Part shown: positions 36,128-45,282 of the stretch, in pieces
Numbering within the stretch: position 1 is the stretch's first letter
Layout of the letters: every line of letters starts with the position of its first letter
NCBI RefSeq assembly: GCF_027409185.1
Contig: NC_084462.1
Coordinates: 22,047,577 to 22,111,576, forward strand
Source of the DNA: Cynocephalus volans
Taxonomy: Eukaryota; Chordata; Mammalia; Dermoptera; Cynocephalidae
Reading direction: 5' to 3'
DNA: 64,000 bases
Notes under the pieces: model-generated
Databases searched by the model: none
Seen by the model: only the letters and a program-made list of their open reading frames with translations
What the model was told of the DNA's origin: nothing
Position numbers and translations under genes: made by a program

Positions 36128-36229
36128 GTGTATGTGTATGTGTGTGTATGAGAGAGATAGAGAGATAGAGATAGAAATAGAGAGATAGAGATGAGAGAGA
36201 TGAGAGAGGAGAGAGAGAATGAGAATGAA
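36128..36229 (+). repeat. (GT)n/(GA)n/(GATA)n simple repeat
   Basis: TATGTGTATGTGTGTG passes into GAGAGATAGAGAGATAG and then GAGA-rich units. Confidence 0.9.
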
Positions 36230-36319
36230 TCATGGCAAGTACTAGATAACATGTGTACTTATGTTTCATTCCACTGACTGTAAAGTCCTTCTCACATTTG
36301 GGCCTCTAAAACAACATAA

Positions 36320-36460
36320 AGAACTACACATTTGTGTGACCTTTATTATATGACTGCACTGAGCCAAGCCCTATTCTGCACCCAGGAAACACAAGGATGA
36401 ATGAGGAGAGTTCCAGCCCTTGGAAATACCTGGTGTAACAGAGAAACAGGTATGAAAAAA
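36320..36460 (+). repeat. L2-like fragment
   Basis: CTGAGCCAAGCCCTATTCTG, GGAAACACAAGGATGAATG and AGTTCCAGCCCTTGG resemble the conserved L2 end block. Short and diverged. Confidence 0.5.
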
Positions 36461-37030
36461 TACTAAGGCAATCCAGACTGATGTGGCAAAAATAAGAAAT
36501 GCAAACATCCTTAGTATTACTCAAATATCATTTAGAAATATATAGCTTTATCACAGATGAATGGCATGCATTAAGGAATTAATTAATTACTGGATTTAAA
36601 ACAGCTGTCAACAGATACACACTTTGAAGGCCACGGAGTACACTAGACTGTTTGGTTGAGTATTCTTGTCTGCCTAGTTATTGTTTTTAAAAGGTGTTTC
36701 CTGGAATAAAAAGCAAACAATAAATTTACAGGAAAGAACGTCTCATGTGCTGCACTCTATTTGTTTAGAAAGCCCCAAAGTACTTAACAGGTAACAGGAA
36801 CTTCACTAGATCAAAGTACACTGACATCAAGTAGCAAGTGACTTTTTTTAAAAAAAGTTCATTAGTTCTTTCCAAATGCCACTCTTATCATATCTGGAAT
36901 AAGTATAGTAAACTTCCCTCAACCAGACCCCGTGAGACAGATCATTCTGCTCTCTTTAAAATTACAGCCCTCGCAATCTGAGAAGTATTGTTCAAAAACT
37001 CCAAATCATTTAAAAATAATTCAGGTTCTT

Positions 37031-37042
37031 GTGCTTGCTTAA

Positions 37043-37083
<41 letters not shown>

Positions 37084-37135
37084 CGTGGCCCCTGCTCAAG
37101 GATGACATGCAAATAGGTGAAGTGTTCCATATTTT
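37031..37135 (+). pseudogene. U6 snRNA retropseudogene
   Basis: Nearly full-length U6: GTGCTTGCTTAAGCAGCACA at the start (U6 has GTGCTCGCTTCGGCAGCACA), then TATACTAAAATTGGAACGAT, ACAGAGAAGATTACGTGGCC (the U6 AGCATGG is altered), CAAGGATGACATGCAAATAG and TTCCATATTTT at the end. It is followed by an A-rich tail. A 19-bp direct repeat (AAAAATAATTCAGGTTCTT at 37012-37030, one mismatch at 37157-37175) brackets gene plus tail, showing L1-mediated insertion. No U6 proximal sequence element or TATA is placed upstream. Substitutions in the 5' stem-loop and near the catalytic ACAGAGA/AGC region, together with the retro-insertion context, argue against function. Confidence 0.95.
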
Positions 37136-37536
37136 AAATAAATACATAAATAAAATAAAAATAGTTCAGGTTCTTCACTTACATTTTTGAAATACCAGTA
37201 AGGGGAATCAAAATTTCTAAAAATATATTTTTTGTCTCTTATCTACTTATATATCCAACTTTCCAAAGACTTCTCACAAATTGCCTAAAAAACTTTTCTC
37301 GAACTTAACCTGCACGTGTATTAATCTTCTCCTTTCTTCCAAAACTGAAACAAAACAAAATCCAAAGAATTGAACTGACAAAGTCAGGACCCATCTGGGA
37401 CAGAGGGTAGGGAAGAAGCAAGAAAACATAACTGATGACACTGGGCAGGCGAGGCAGAGCGGAAAGACTGGAGACACTAAAACTTTGGCATTGTCCTGTC
37501 ATAAGCTATAAACTCTAGAAAGGCACAAACCCTGAT

Positions 37537-37574
37537 GGAACTACACTATACTAACTACACTACAGTGTAGTTCC
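37537..37574. repeat. Perfect 11-bp inverted repeat
   Basis: GGAACTACACT (37537-37547) and AGTGTAGTTCC (37564-37574) with a 16-nt spacer. A further GGTGGAACTACA follows at 37577. No transposon could be assigned. Confidence 0.85.
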
Positions 37575-37769
37575 TGGTGGAACTACAGCTGTGGTGCTCA
37601 AGAAAATGGCTGCACAAAGAATGAATGTCGGTGGTAGGCTAGGCACATACAGAACAGGTACTTCAAACATGGTAACTACTATTACTGGTGCTATCTCAGT
37701 CTCACAGGCTAAAGAGGAGGTGATGATTTTGGTCACAACTGTGTGATAAGCACAGATCTTCAGTCTTTA

Positions 37770-38000
37770 TCCCACAAAAATTTTTGAGTTCTTACTATGC
37801 ACAAGCACAATGAGGAATGAAATAAACCCTCAAGGAGCTCCGTGAGGGAGAGAAAAATGTGTGCCAATAACCTCAACACTATCCTTTCATCAAATATTTG
37901 TTCAGCTCCACCTATGTGTCTGTCACTCTTCCAGATACTGGGGAAAGCAGTAAACAAAATAGATCAAAGTCAAGGCTCTCGGGGTGGTTACAGTCTAGTA
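37770..38000 (+). repeat. L2-like fragment
   Basis: CTTACTATGCACAAGCACAA, TCAAGGAGCTCCGTGAGGG, CACCTATGTGTCTGTCACTC and CAGATACTGGGGAAAGCAGT. This is the conserved block of L2 ends, possibly two overlapping copies. Confidence 0.65.
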
Positions 38001-38019
38001 AACACATGCTACTCCTACT

Positions 38020-38165
38020 AAAAACTAACACTAATTGAACACCTACTATGTGAAAGACACTGTTCTAAGAGCTTTCATATATTACCATGTTTAATCCTCA
38101 AAGCAACCTTATGAGGTAGGTCATATTATCATTCTAATTTACAGATGAGAAAACTAAAGCACAAG
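38020..38165 (-). repeat. MIR SINE fragment
   Basis: Reversed MIR: CACTGTTCTAAGAGCTTTCA, TTTAATCCTCAAAGCAACCT, TATGAGGTAGGTCATATTAT, AATTTACAGATGAGAAAACT. Confidence 0.82.
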
Positions 38166-38169
38166 ATCA

Positions 38170-38995
38170 AATGGAGGAATATGAAATTGTCAAGTACATA
38201 AAAAATCTGGACTAACACAAAGGATGGATTGGTTAGCTGAAGAAGTCTTCTCAAAGTACATAACAGTTGGACTGAGTTGCTAATAAGAACAATATTTTGC
38301 ATGTTTAAAGCATGTTTAAACACTTAGAAATATATTGTACTGTTAGACATCAGACATAGTTGACATCCTATACCTCAAGCTGCTCGAAATATAAGATGAA
38401 GCCCATACTATCATAAAATATACCATTAAAATCATGAAAGTTTCATTAAAAAAATCATAGCAATTAAGTATAAGGAATTATCATTGTGATTTTCCCAATC
38501 TGTCATTTGAGCTTTCGTGGCCAGAAATGGATTGGTCTATTAACTTAAGTCTCAGGCATCTAAATCTGATAGGCAGATGAAGGTGACAGGGTTGTCTCCT
38601 GTACTCCCTTCTTCTTCTCCCACAGGCAGGGGTTTCCCTCCTCCTAACTCAGCATGGTGCTGCTCTGCACTTAGGGTGGCTGGCAGTAGGACTTGTCACC
38701 TGAGACAGTTCTGACCCCCACCCCAATCTTTTGCATGTTTATTCTAGGCAATGTGATCTAATCATCTGAACTTTCCCACCTACTTTTGACCAGGTTATTA
38801 CTGCTTTTGTACCTTTTCTTGTCCTTGTTATTGCTGCTTTTGTACCTTTCAAGGATACAGCTGTGTCTTGAAAGGGATCAACTGCTTGCAAATCAGGATA
38901 GACTTTTAAAGTTGTAAAAATTGGAATTTGAGTGTTTCCAATTTAGTTAATTTTCTGTCACATTTGTACTCTCAGGTTAGTAAATGTCAAAATGT
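38170..38995. other. Intron sequence, nothing recognised
   Basis: A local direct repeat TTACTGCTTTTGTACCTTTC / TTGCTGCTTTTGTACCTTTC lies at about 38798-38850. Otherwise nothing was recognised. Confidence 0.55.
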
Positions 38996-38998
38996 ATT

Positions 38999-39084
38999 CG
39001 GTTAGCTCACTTGGTGCTGATAAGACCAAGGTCGAGGGTTTGGATTCCCTTACTGGCCAGCTGCCAAAAAAAAAAAAAAAAAAA
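38999..39084 (+). mobile_element. tRNA-Ile-derived SINE, monomer
   Basis: CGGTTAGCTCACTTGG (A box), GTGCTGATAAGACCAAGG, GGGTTTGGATTCC (B box) and GGCCAGCTGCC, then poly(A). The segment after the A box is shortened. Confidence 0.87.
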
Positions 39085-39249
39085 GGAAGAAAGAAAAGAA
39101 AGAAAATGAAATATATTCTCATATGTAAAAATTAAGACAAACGGTAAGATTTAAAATTAGGTTTAACTTAAAAAGGTTAATTTGCAAAACAGAGGTAAAC
39201 AACAGCAAATCTTAGCTTAGTTTTTAAAACTTTTTACCCATTGAAATGG

Positions 39250-39250
<1 letters not shown>

Positions 39251-39292
<42 letters not shown>
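39251..39292 (+). repeat. (AC)21 microsatellite
   Basis: Uninterrupted AC dinucleotides, 42 bp. Confidence 0.98.
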
Positions 39293-39296
<4 letters not shown>

Positions 39297-40036
39297 TTCT
39301 TTTTAGGTAAAACATTATAAAAGTAACCCACTCACACAAAAAGATGTAAACTTTCCAGAAGATAGGGTGTAAGTGAGAAGTCAAAGTTTCCCTCCTCCTG
39401 CCCTAGAGTTAACTATTGCTATCCTTTGATATTTTTGGTGAAGAAACTGCTATTGCTTAGGGACTTTTTAACCCCCAAAGTACTGTATAAGTAAAAACAG
39501 CTTAAGCAACAAACCCAGGGGCATTTTTACCCACCTGCTGTTCTAAAACACACATAGCTCTAGATCTCTGAACAGTGCTCCTCTATTTTATTCCCTGGCT
39601 TGGGATAACATTCTGGTAATATTTTTCATTTATTTTTGAAAGAGGGAGAAACCAGCAACATTTTATCTCATTTACACACTCCTCACCTTTATCTACAAAG
39701 ATTTGAGGCAGCTATTACGACCATAACACAGTCACTAAAATAAGGATAAACTAGAAAGACTCAAGGTCAGGAAAACATAAATAGAAATATAAAATCAAGG
39801 TTGAGAACAATAAAATAAAAACAGAAGTACACAGGTCTGAAGGGTCACAGAGCTGTAATTACTCTGTACATACCCACAAGTTGTAAGTTTATGGGGGAAG
39901 TATACCCAATAGTGATAGATGTAAAATCTTGGGTGTTCTGGACAATGTCCATATTTTATATGTTATAGGTATATATGCTTTACCACTGTAAAAAAAAAAA
40001 AAAAAAAAAAAACCTGTCAGTTATAAAAAGGAGGTG

Positions 40037-40125
40037 TTTTTTTTTAATTTTTATTTATTTATTTTTGTCTTTTTCGTGACCGGCACTCAACCCGTGGCGG
40101 GAGCGGCGCTGGGAGGGCTCGGCCC
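40037..40125 (-). mobile_element. Deleted copy of a second tRNA-derived SINE subfamily
   Basis: On the minus strand: GGGCCGAGCCCTCCCAGCGC, CGCTCCCGCCACGGGTT, then directly GAGTGCCGGTCACG and a tail AAAAAGACAAAAATAAATAA. Compared with the longer copy at 40808-40993 it lacks the A box and everything from the B box to the second unit. Even so, it has its own 12-bp target duplication (AAAAAGGAGGTG at 40025-40036 and 40126-40137). Confidence 0.85.
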
Positions 40126-40207
40126 AAAAAGGAGGTGGTTTTAAAAGATCTACTCAATTGGTTGCGTCAGGGAAAGGTGTACTCTCACACAACGCAGATT
40201 ATAGCAT

Positions 40208-40640
40208 AATTTGGTACATGTTTTCTGGACGGTATTTTGCAATGTCAAGCAAATATGCTTTAAAATGTACTTACCATTTGACCCACAGCTCCCTTCTGGG
40301 GATTTAGCTTAAGGAAAACATCATGGATTTATGCGAAGCTTTACTTGCAACAATGCCCACTGCAGTGCTTTAATAGCAAAGTACTGGCAACGATTTATGT
40401 CCAACAACAGAGACTGGATCAATAAATTATGATGAGGAATGGAGTACTATTGAGTCATCAAAATGATGAAGCACAGAATACTGACACAGAAATATGTACT
40501 GAAATATATCAGAAAGAATGACAATACGAGTTAGTGCCATTTCTGGGTTATAGGATTCTAGGTGACTTATATTCAGTGTACATTTTCATAAAAATTTGGA
40601 AATATTCTAGTATCACAGAAAAATAGTTTTAAAAGACTCT
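40208..40640 (+). mobile_element. Old L1 LINE fragment, sense
   Basis: TTACCATTTGACCCACAGCT, AATGCCCACTGCAGTGCTTT, CAGAGACTGGATCAATAAAT and GGAGTACTATTGAGTCATCA follow the order of the L1 ORF2 end and 3' UTR. Strongly diverged. Confidence 0.75.
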
Positions 40641-40807
40641 AAGATTAACTACAGACACACATAAATATATAACATATGAATGATTACGGGAGATGCTGAA
40701 AAGAAGAATTTGGGGGACTTGTTCTCAAACACATACAATTTAACTGGGGAGAAGACTCCAATTAAAAACTACATTTCCTTTAGAAAGTACTGGTCTTGAA
40801 ATCTCTT

Positions 40808-40993
40808 TTTTTTTTTTTTTTAAAGAAGTAGTCAGTAAGACACTTTATTATTATTATTATTTTTGTCGTTTTCGTGACCGGCACTCAGCCAGTGAGTGCA
40901 CCGGTCATTCCTGTATAGGATCCGAACCCGGGGCGGGAGCGTCCCTGCGCTCCCAAATGCCGCACTCTACCGAGTGCGCCACGGGCCCGGCCC
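40808..40993 (-). mobile_element. tRNA-derived SINE, second subfamily, with GC hairpin insert
   Basis: On the minus strand: GGCCCGTGGCGCACTCGG (A box), TAGAGTGCGGC, then an insert GGGAGCGCAGGGACGCTCCC that can fold as a hairpin, GGGTTCGGATCC (B box), a second partial unit (GTGCACTCACTGGCTGAGTG), CCGGTCACG, a (TAA)n stretch and a poly(A) tail. CTTGAAATCTCTT is repeated at 40795-40807 and 40994-41006. The insert replaces the GATAACACC anticodon region of the main subfamily. Confidence 0.9.
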
Positions 40994-41128
40994 CTTGAAA
41001 TCTCTTGATTAAACTGTAACTCACTGAAATTCTCTTTAAAAACTAGCCTACTGGGCCTATAATAGTCAAGAGGTACATTTTCAAGAAAAGTAACATAAAA
41101 AGAAAGGGAAAGGTACTTTTCATTAATA

Positions 41129-41749
41129 CAGTAGTCCCTCATTATATTTGGTTTGGCTTTCCATGGTTTCAGTGATCCTTGGACAACCGCAGTCTGAAAA
41201 TATGAAATGAAAAATTCCAGAAATAAATAACTCATAAGTTTTAAATTGCATGCTGTCTGGGTAGCACGATAAACTCTTGCGCCATCCCGCTCTATCCCAC
41301 CAGGGACGTGGATCATCCCTTTGTCTAGTGTATCCATGATGTATATGCTACCCAGCCATTAGTCACTTAGTAGCCTAGTAGCTGTCTAGATTATTGGACA
41401 ACTGCTGCGGTACTGCAGCGTGCTTCTGTGCAAGTAACCCTTATTTTACTTAATAATGGCCTCAAAGTACAAGGGTAGTGATGCTGGCAATTTGGATATG
41501 CCAAAGATAAGCCATAAAGTGCTTCCTTTAAGTGAAAAGTGAAAGTTCTCGACTTAATAAGGAAAGAAAAAAAAACTGTATGCTGAGGTTGCTAGTATCT
41601 ATGCTAAGAATGAATCATCTATGGATGAAATTGTGAAAAAGGAAAAAGAAATTCGTGATTAGTATACATAGGGTTCAGTACTGTCCACAGTTTCAGGCAT
41701 CCACTGGGGGTTTTGGAAAGTATCCTCCTAGGATAAGGGGAGACTACTG
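41129..41749 (+). mobile_element. Tigger (TcMar) DNA transposon, internally deleted
   Basis: Left end CAGTAGTCCCTCATTATATT and right end AAGGGGAGACTACTG are inverted terminal repeats flanked by TA (41127-41128 and 41750-41751), the mariner-type target duplication. Near 41459 the start of a transposase frame is readable (MASKYKGSDAGNLDMPKISH, then KVLPLSEK). It is soon broken by stops; the catalytic DDE part is missing. This is an MITE-like deletion derivative, long inactive. Confidence 0.92.
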
Positions 41750-41879
41750 TACTCAATTAACAAGAAAATTCAACTAACCCTAACTCTGCACCCCACCCCA
41801 AGCATTCCAGTTTGTTTAAAGAAGGCTCTACGACAAGCCTAAGGCAAACACTTTGTTTTCTTTTGTATTTAAAATTTTT

Positions 41880-42545
41880 ATTTACACACATCCATCAGAA
41901 TGGCAAAAATTTAAAAGGATGAAAAATATCAACTGCTGGCAAGGATGTAGAATAACTGGAACTCTCATACACTGCTTGTGGGAATGTAAACTGGTAACAA
42001 ACACCTTGGAAGATTGCTTGGCAGTTTCTACTAAACTAAGTATTCAAATGCCTTAAACCTAGCAAATCCACTCCTGTGTGTACACACAAGAGAAATGAGG
42101 GCTTATGCCCATCAGACATGTACTAGAACATTCATAAAGCACTATTCATAATATCCTGGAATAATGTTAGAACAACCCAAATGCCCATCAAGAGAAAAAT
42201 AGATTAATTGTGATATTCACACACAGTGGAGTACCACACAGCAATAAGAATGAACTAACTACAGTTACTCCAACATAGATGAATCTGACAAACACACTGG
42301 GTTAAAAAAAGACAAAATAGGCCAAACTAATGAATGCCATTACAAGTTAGGAGAGTGGCTACCCTTGGAGGTGGTGTAGTGAATGGAAGGTGGCATGAAG
42401 GGGACTTCAGAGGGACTGGTCATGGTCTGCTTCTTGAGCTAGGGTGTTAGTTACACAGGCGTGTTCAGCTTGTGACAAGTTAGTGAGCTATATACATTTA
42501 AGCACACTTTTATGTATATTTTGTAGTTCAATAAAAAGTTTTAAA
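41880..42545 (+). mobile_element. L1 LINE, ORF2 end and 3' UTR, sense
   Basis: CATCAGAATGGCAAAAATTT, GGGAATGTAAACTGGTAACA, AACAACCCAAATGCCCATCA, GGAGTACCACACAGCAATAA, TTCAATAAAAAGTTTT at the end. Frame-broken. Confidence 0.9.
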
Positions 42546-42872
42546 AATAAAAATATATTTATATGAGCCAACAGATAAGTTAAACTAATGTTTGTGCAGC
42601 TTCTATAATAATTTTTACTTTTTAACTGCAGAATAAGTAGCTGTGTGGAATGTTGAAGAAAACAAAAATCCAATTTGTTGCAATTCCATGCACATTAGGT
42701 TTCCCTTGCAGGACTGTGTAAGGCACGAATTAATGCCCAATACTGAAATAATGTCACAAATGTAAACTGAAAAGCTACCTGAAACTTGTGAATGGTGTCA
42801 TCTGTCCAAGTGGTTCCAGCTCCCAGACTTCATAATAATAGACGCTGCATAGCAATTTTAGCATATTTCTTC

Positions 42873-43051
42873 TATTTATTTATTTATTTATTTTTAAAGA
42901 TGACCGGTAAGGGGATCTTAAGCCTTGGCTTGGAGTTGTCAGCACCACGCTCTCCCAAGTGAGCTAACCGGCCATACCTATAAAGGGATCCTAACCTGTG
43001 GCCTTGGTGTTATCAGCACCACATTCTCCCAAGTGAGCCACGGGTCGGCCC
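42873..43051 (-). mobile_element. tRNA-Ile-derived SINE, dimer
   Basis: On the minus strand: GGGCCGACCCGTGGCTCACT, GATAACACCAAGG, GGTTAGGATCC (B box), then unit 2 with GGCCGGTTAGCTCACTTGG and AAGATCCCCTTACCGGTCAT. The tail is A-rich and has become (AAAT)n. TTAGCATATTTCT upstream and TTAGAGTATTTCT downstream (two mismatches) are probably the target duplication. Confidence 0.92.
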
Positions 43052-43602
43052 TACTGTTAGAGTATTTCTAAAACCTCTTTCCAATAAAGACAAAAGTGTT
43101 GATGACAGAAAAAAACTTCTATCGTTTGGCTTTATATTTTCATTTTACCAGACAAAAAGCTAAAGTACTGGGCTGTTCAATTTAATATTTGATACCTGGC
43201 AACGCTTTCTGCTACCTGGCACCTGATTCGTACTGTCCCCTTTTTTAGTCATCACAGAACCAACAGCAACTTGTCTGAGCTTCTGCAAATTCCATTTTAT
43301 CTTCAGCACCTCTGAAGAAAGCAGCGTTATGGGAAAAGATTAAGCAATTAAATAAGGTATATAGCTACAGCAATAAAAATACCTAATACAGGGTCCTTAA
43401 AAAGGCATTTTAAAGCTTCACATGCTAGACCTGTACATTGCTGTCCACACTGGAAACCAATCAGGCAGGGACTTTCACTCACGTATCTCCCATTAAACCC
43501 AACTTGAGAAAATAGAAAACATTAAACAAACAAACCTAGTGCACATGCCTAGACTGCTTGCTTTTACCCAAGAAAAGAACAAAAATACCTCATTTTCGTA
43601 TT
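43052..43602. other. Intron sequence, nothing recognised
   Basis: No repeat or gene was recognised in this AT-rich spacer. Confidence 0.5.
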
Positions 43603-43615
43603 AAAAAGTTGTTCA

Positions 43616-43786
43616 GGGCCGGCCCGTGGCTCACTCGGGAGAGTGTGGTGCTGATAACACCAAGGCCACGAGTTCGGATCCCATATAGGGATGGCCGGTT
43701 GCTCACTGGGTGAGTGTGGTGCTGACAACACCAAGTCAAGGGTTAAGATCCCCTTAACGGTCATCTTTAAAAAAAAAAAAAAAAAA
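43616..43786 (+). mobile_element. tRNA-Ile-derived SINE, dimer, young-looking
   Basis: GGCCGGCCCGTGGCTCACTC (A box), GATAACACCAAGGCCACG, GAGTTCGGATCC (B box), then unit 2 (TGCTCACTGGGTGAGTG, GGGTTAAGATCC) and a long poly(A). AAAAAGTTGTTCA is repeated exactly at 43603-43615 and 43787-43799. Confidence 0.94.
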
Positions 43787-44119
43787 AAAAAGTTGTTCAA
43801 AACAAGCCAATGATGATGAATTAACAAAATGACAGATAATTTCGGTGACATCTTAGATCACCAAATTATGAAAATATATTTGATTTGTGCCTTTGATGGT
43901 CACCAGAAACTAAATTACTACACGGGTCTGCCATGGCAAATGGCATATGAAAGGCTGGTCACTCACAGACTCTAGGCCTCAGTTTCTCAATCTAAAAGTG
44001 GTAAACAAGCAAACAACCCATATTTACGTTGAAGGCTGATGTATACTTAGAATGAAACAAAATGCTCAATGAAAAGTATCAAGGGAAAGAGCAGGGAACT
44101 TGGCATAGGACAGGAGCTT

Positions 44120-44345
44120 AATAAACTTATTGAATAAATGTTCACTCATTCAACAAATGTGAATGCTTACAACATGCCAGGAACTGTTCTAAGTGCTTGA
44201 ATACAACAAAACAAAGCGCGTTTTCTTGTGGAGCTCACATTCTAGTTGGGGTGAAAAGAGAGATAAACACAATAAATATATTACACAGTGTATTCTAAGG
44301 TAGTAAGTGTTATGGGGGGAAAGGTAAAGTAGCCTAAGGTGGAGT
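44120..44345 (+). repeat. L2-like fragment
   Basis: TGAATAAATGTTCACTCATT, ACAACATGCCAGGAACTGTT, CTAAGTGCTTGAATACAACA and GAGCTCACATTCTAGTTGGG. This is the conserved L2 end block, about 200 bp. Confidence 0.75.
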
Positions 44346-45050
44346 TGTCTACAATTTAAAAAAAAGAACTGTTTGACCAGGTCTCTTTGAGAAGGTGACA
44401 TTCAAAGACTTTCCCCCTCCCCCTTTTAAATGTCATTTTGCCTCTTCACTCTCTGCTTAGCAAGATTGATGTAGGTAGAAAATCCTTGAATGATGCCATA
44501 CCTATCCTCCCTCAACTTCCTCTCTTGAGCAGTTCTAACTTCTAGGAAGGTTATAGCTACACTTAATTAAGGGTTTTTTTGTTGTTGTTGCTGTTGTTTT
44601 TAACTTTACATGTTCCTTTACCACTAAAGCATGTACTCATCAGAAAATCATGCAAAAGCACAAGCAAGCTTTTGAGGGTAAATTACGGGCCTACTATACA
44701 CTACAGTGTGGGGAGGGGAGGGATCTTTGTCTGAACTCTAATTAGCAACAGTAACATTACCTGACATTTTGAGGCTTATTATCATGCCATTTGTTTGTGG
44801 AGTAGTTAAACACACATCCTCCAGGGAGTTAGCATGGATCTACAGTAATCATGTCTAAGTATATATTTTAGGAAATCGAGCAAATGTGTAAATATATATC
44901 TAAGTATATTTGATACTGCATACAGAGGACCACATTACTTTATAATCCCCTGTTTTCTCTAAAGAATGTATTCCTTTATTTCAAAGTTAAGGAAATTTGA
45001 GTATTAAAAAAAATCTAAAACCCATCCTAGCAAGTCATTAAAAATCTCAT
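44346..45050. other. Intron sequence, nothing recognised
   Basis: No feature was recognised. Confidence 0.5.
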
Positions 45051-45066
45051 TGCAGGTGGCTTTTAT

Positions 45067-45266
45067 TTTATTTTATTTTATTTTATTTTATTTTATTTTA
45101 TTTTATTTTTTAAAAGATGACCGGTAAGGGGATCTTAACCCTTGACTTGGTGTGGTCAGCACCACGCTCACCCAGTGAGCTAACCGGCCATCCGTATATG
45201 GGATCCGAACCCGGGGCCTTGGTGTTATTAGCACCGCACTCTCCCGAGTGAGCCACGGGCCGGCCC
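45067..45266 (-). mobile_element. tRNA-Ile-derived SINE, dimer, with expanded (TTTTA)n tail
   Basis: On the minus strand: GGGCCGGCCCGTGGCTCACT, AATAACACCAAGGCCCCGG, GGGTTCGGATCC, then unit 2 with GGCCGGTTAGCTCACTGGG, GACCACACCAAGTCAAGGG and AAGATCCCC. The tail has become about nine TAAAA units (45061-45107). TGCAGGTGGCTTTTAT is repeated exactly at 45051-45066 and 45267-45282. This is one of the most intact copies in the window. Confidence 0.95.
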
Positions 45267-45282
45267 TGCAGGTGGCTTTTAT

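Noticed and set aside
36128..36229. CRISPR-like or regular array
   Set aside because: It is a degenerate GT/GA/GATA simple repeat in a mammalian intron.
37031..37135. Active U6 snRNA gene
   Set aside because: Flanking duplication, A-rich tail and substitutions in essential regions mark it as a retropseudogene, and no U6-type promoter was placed upstream.
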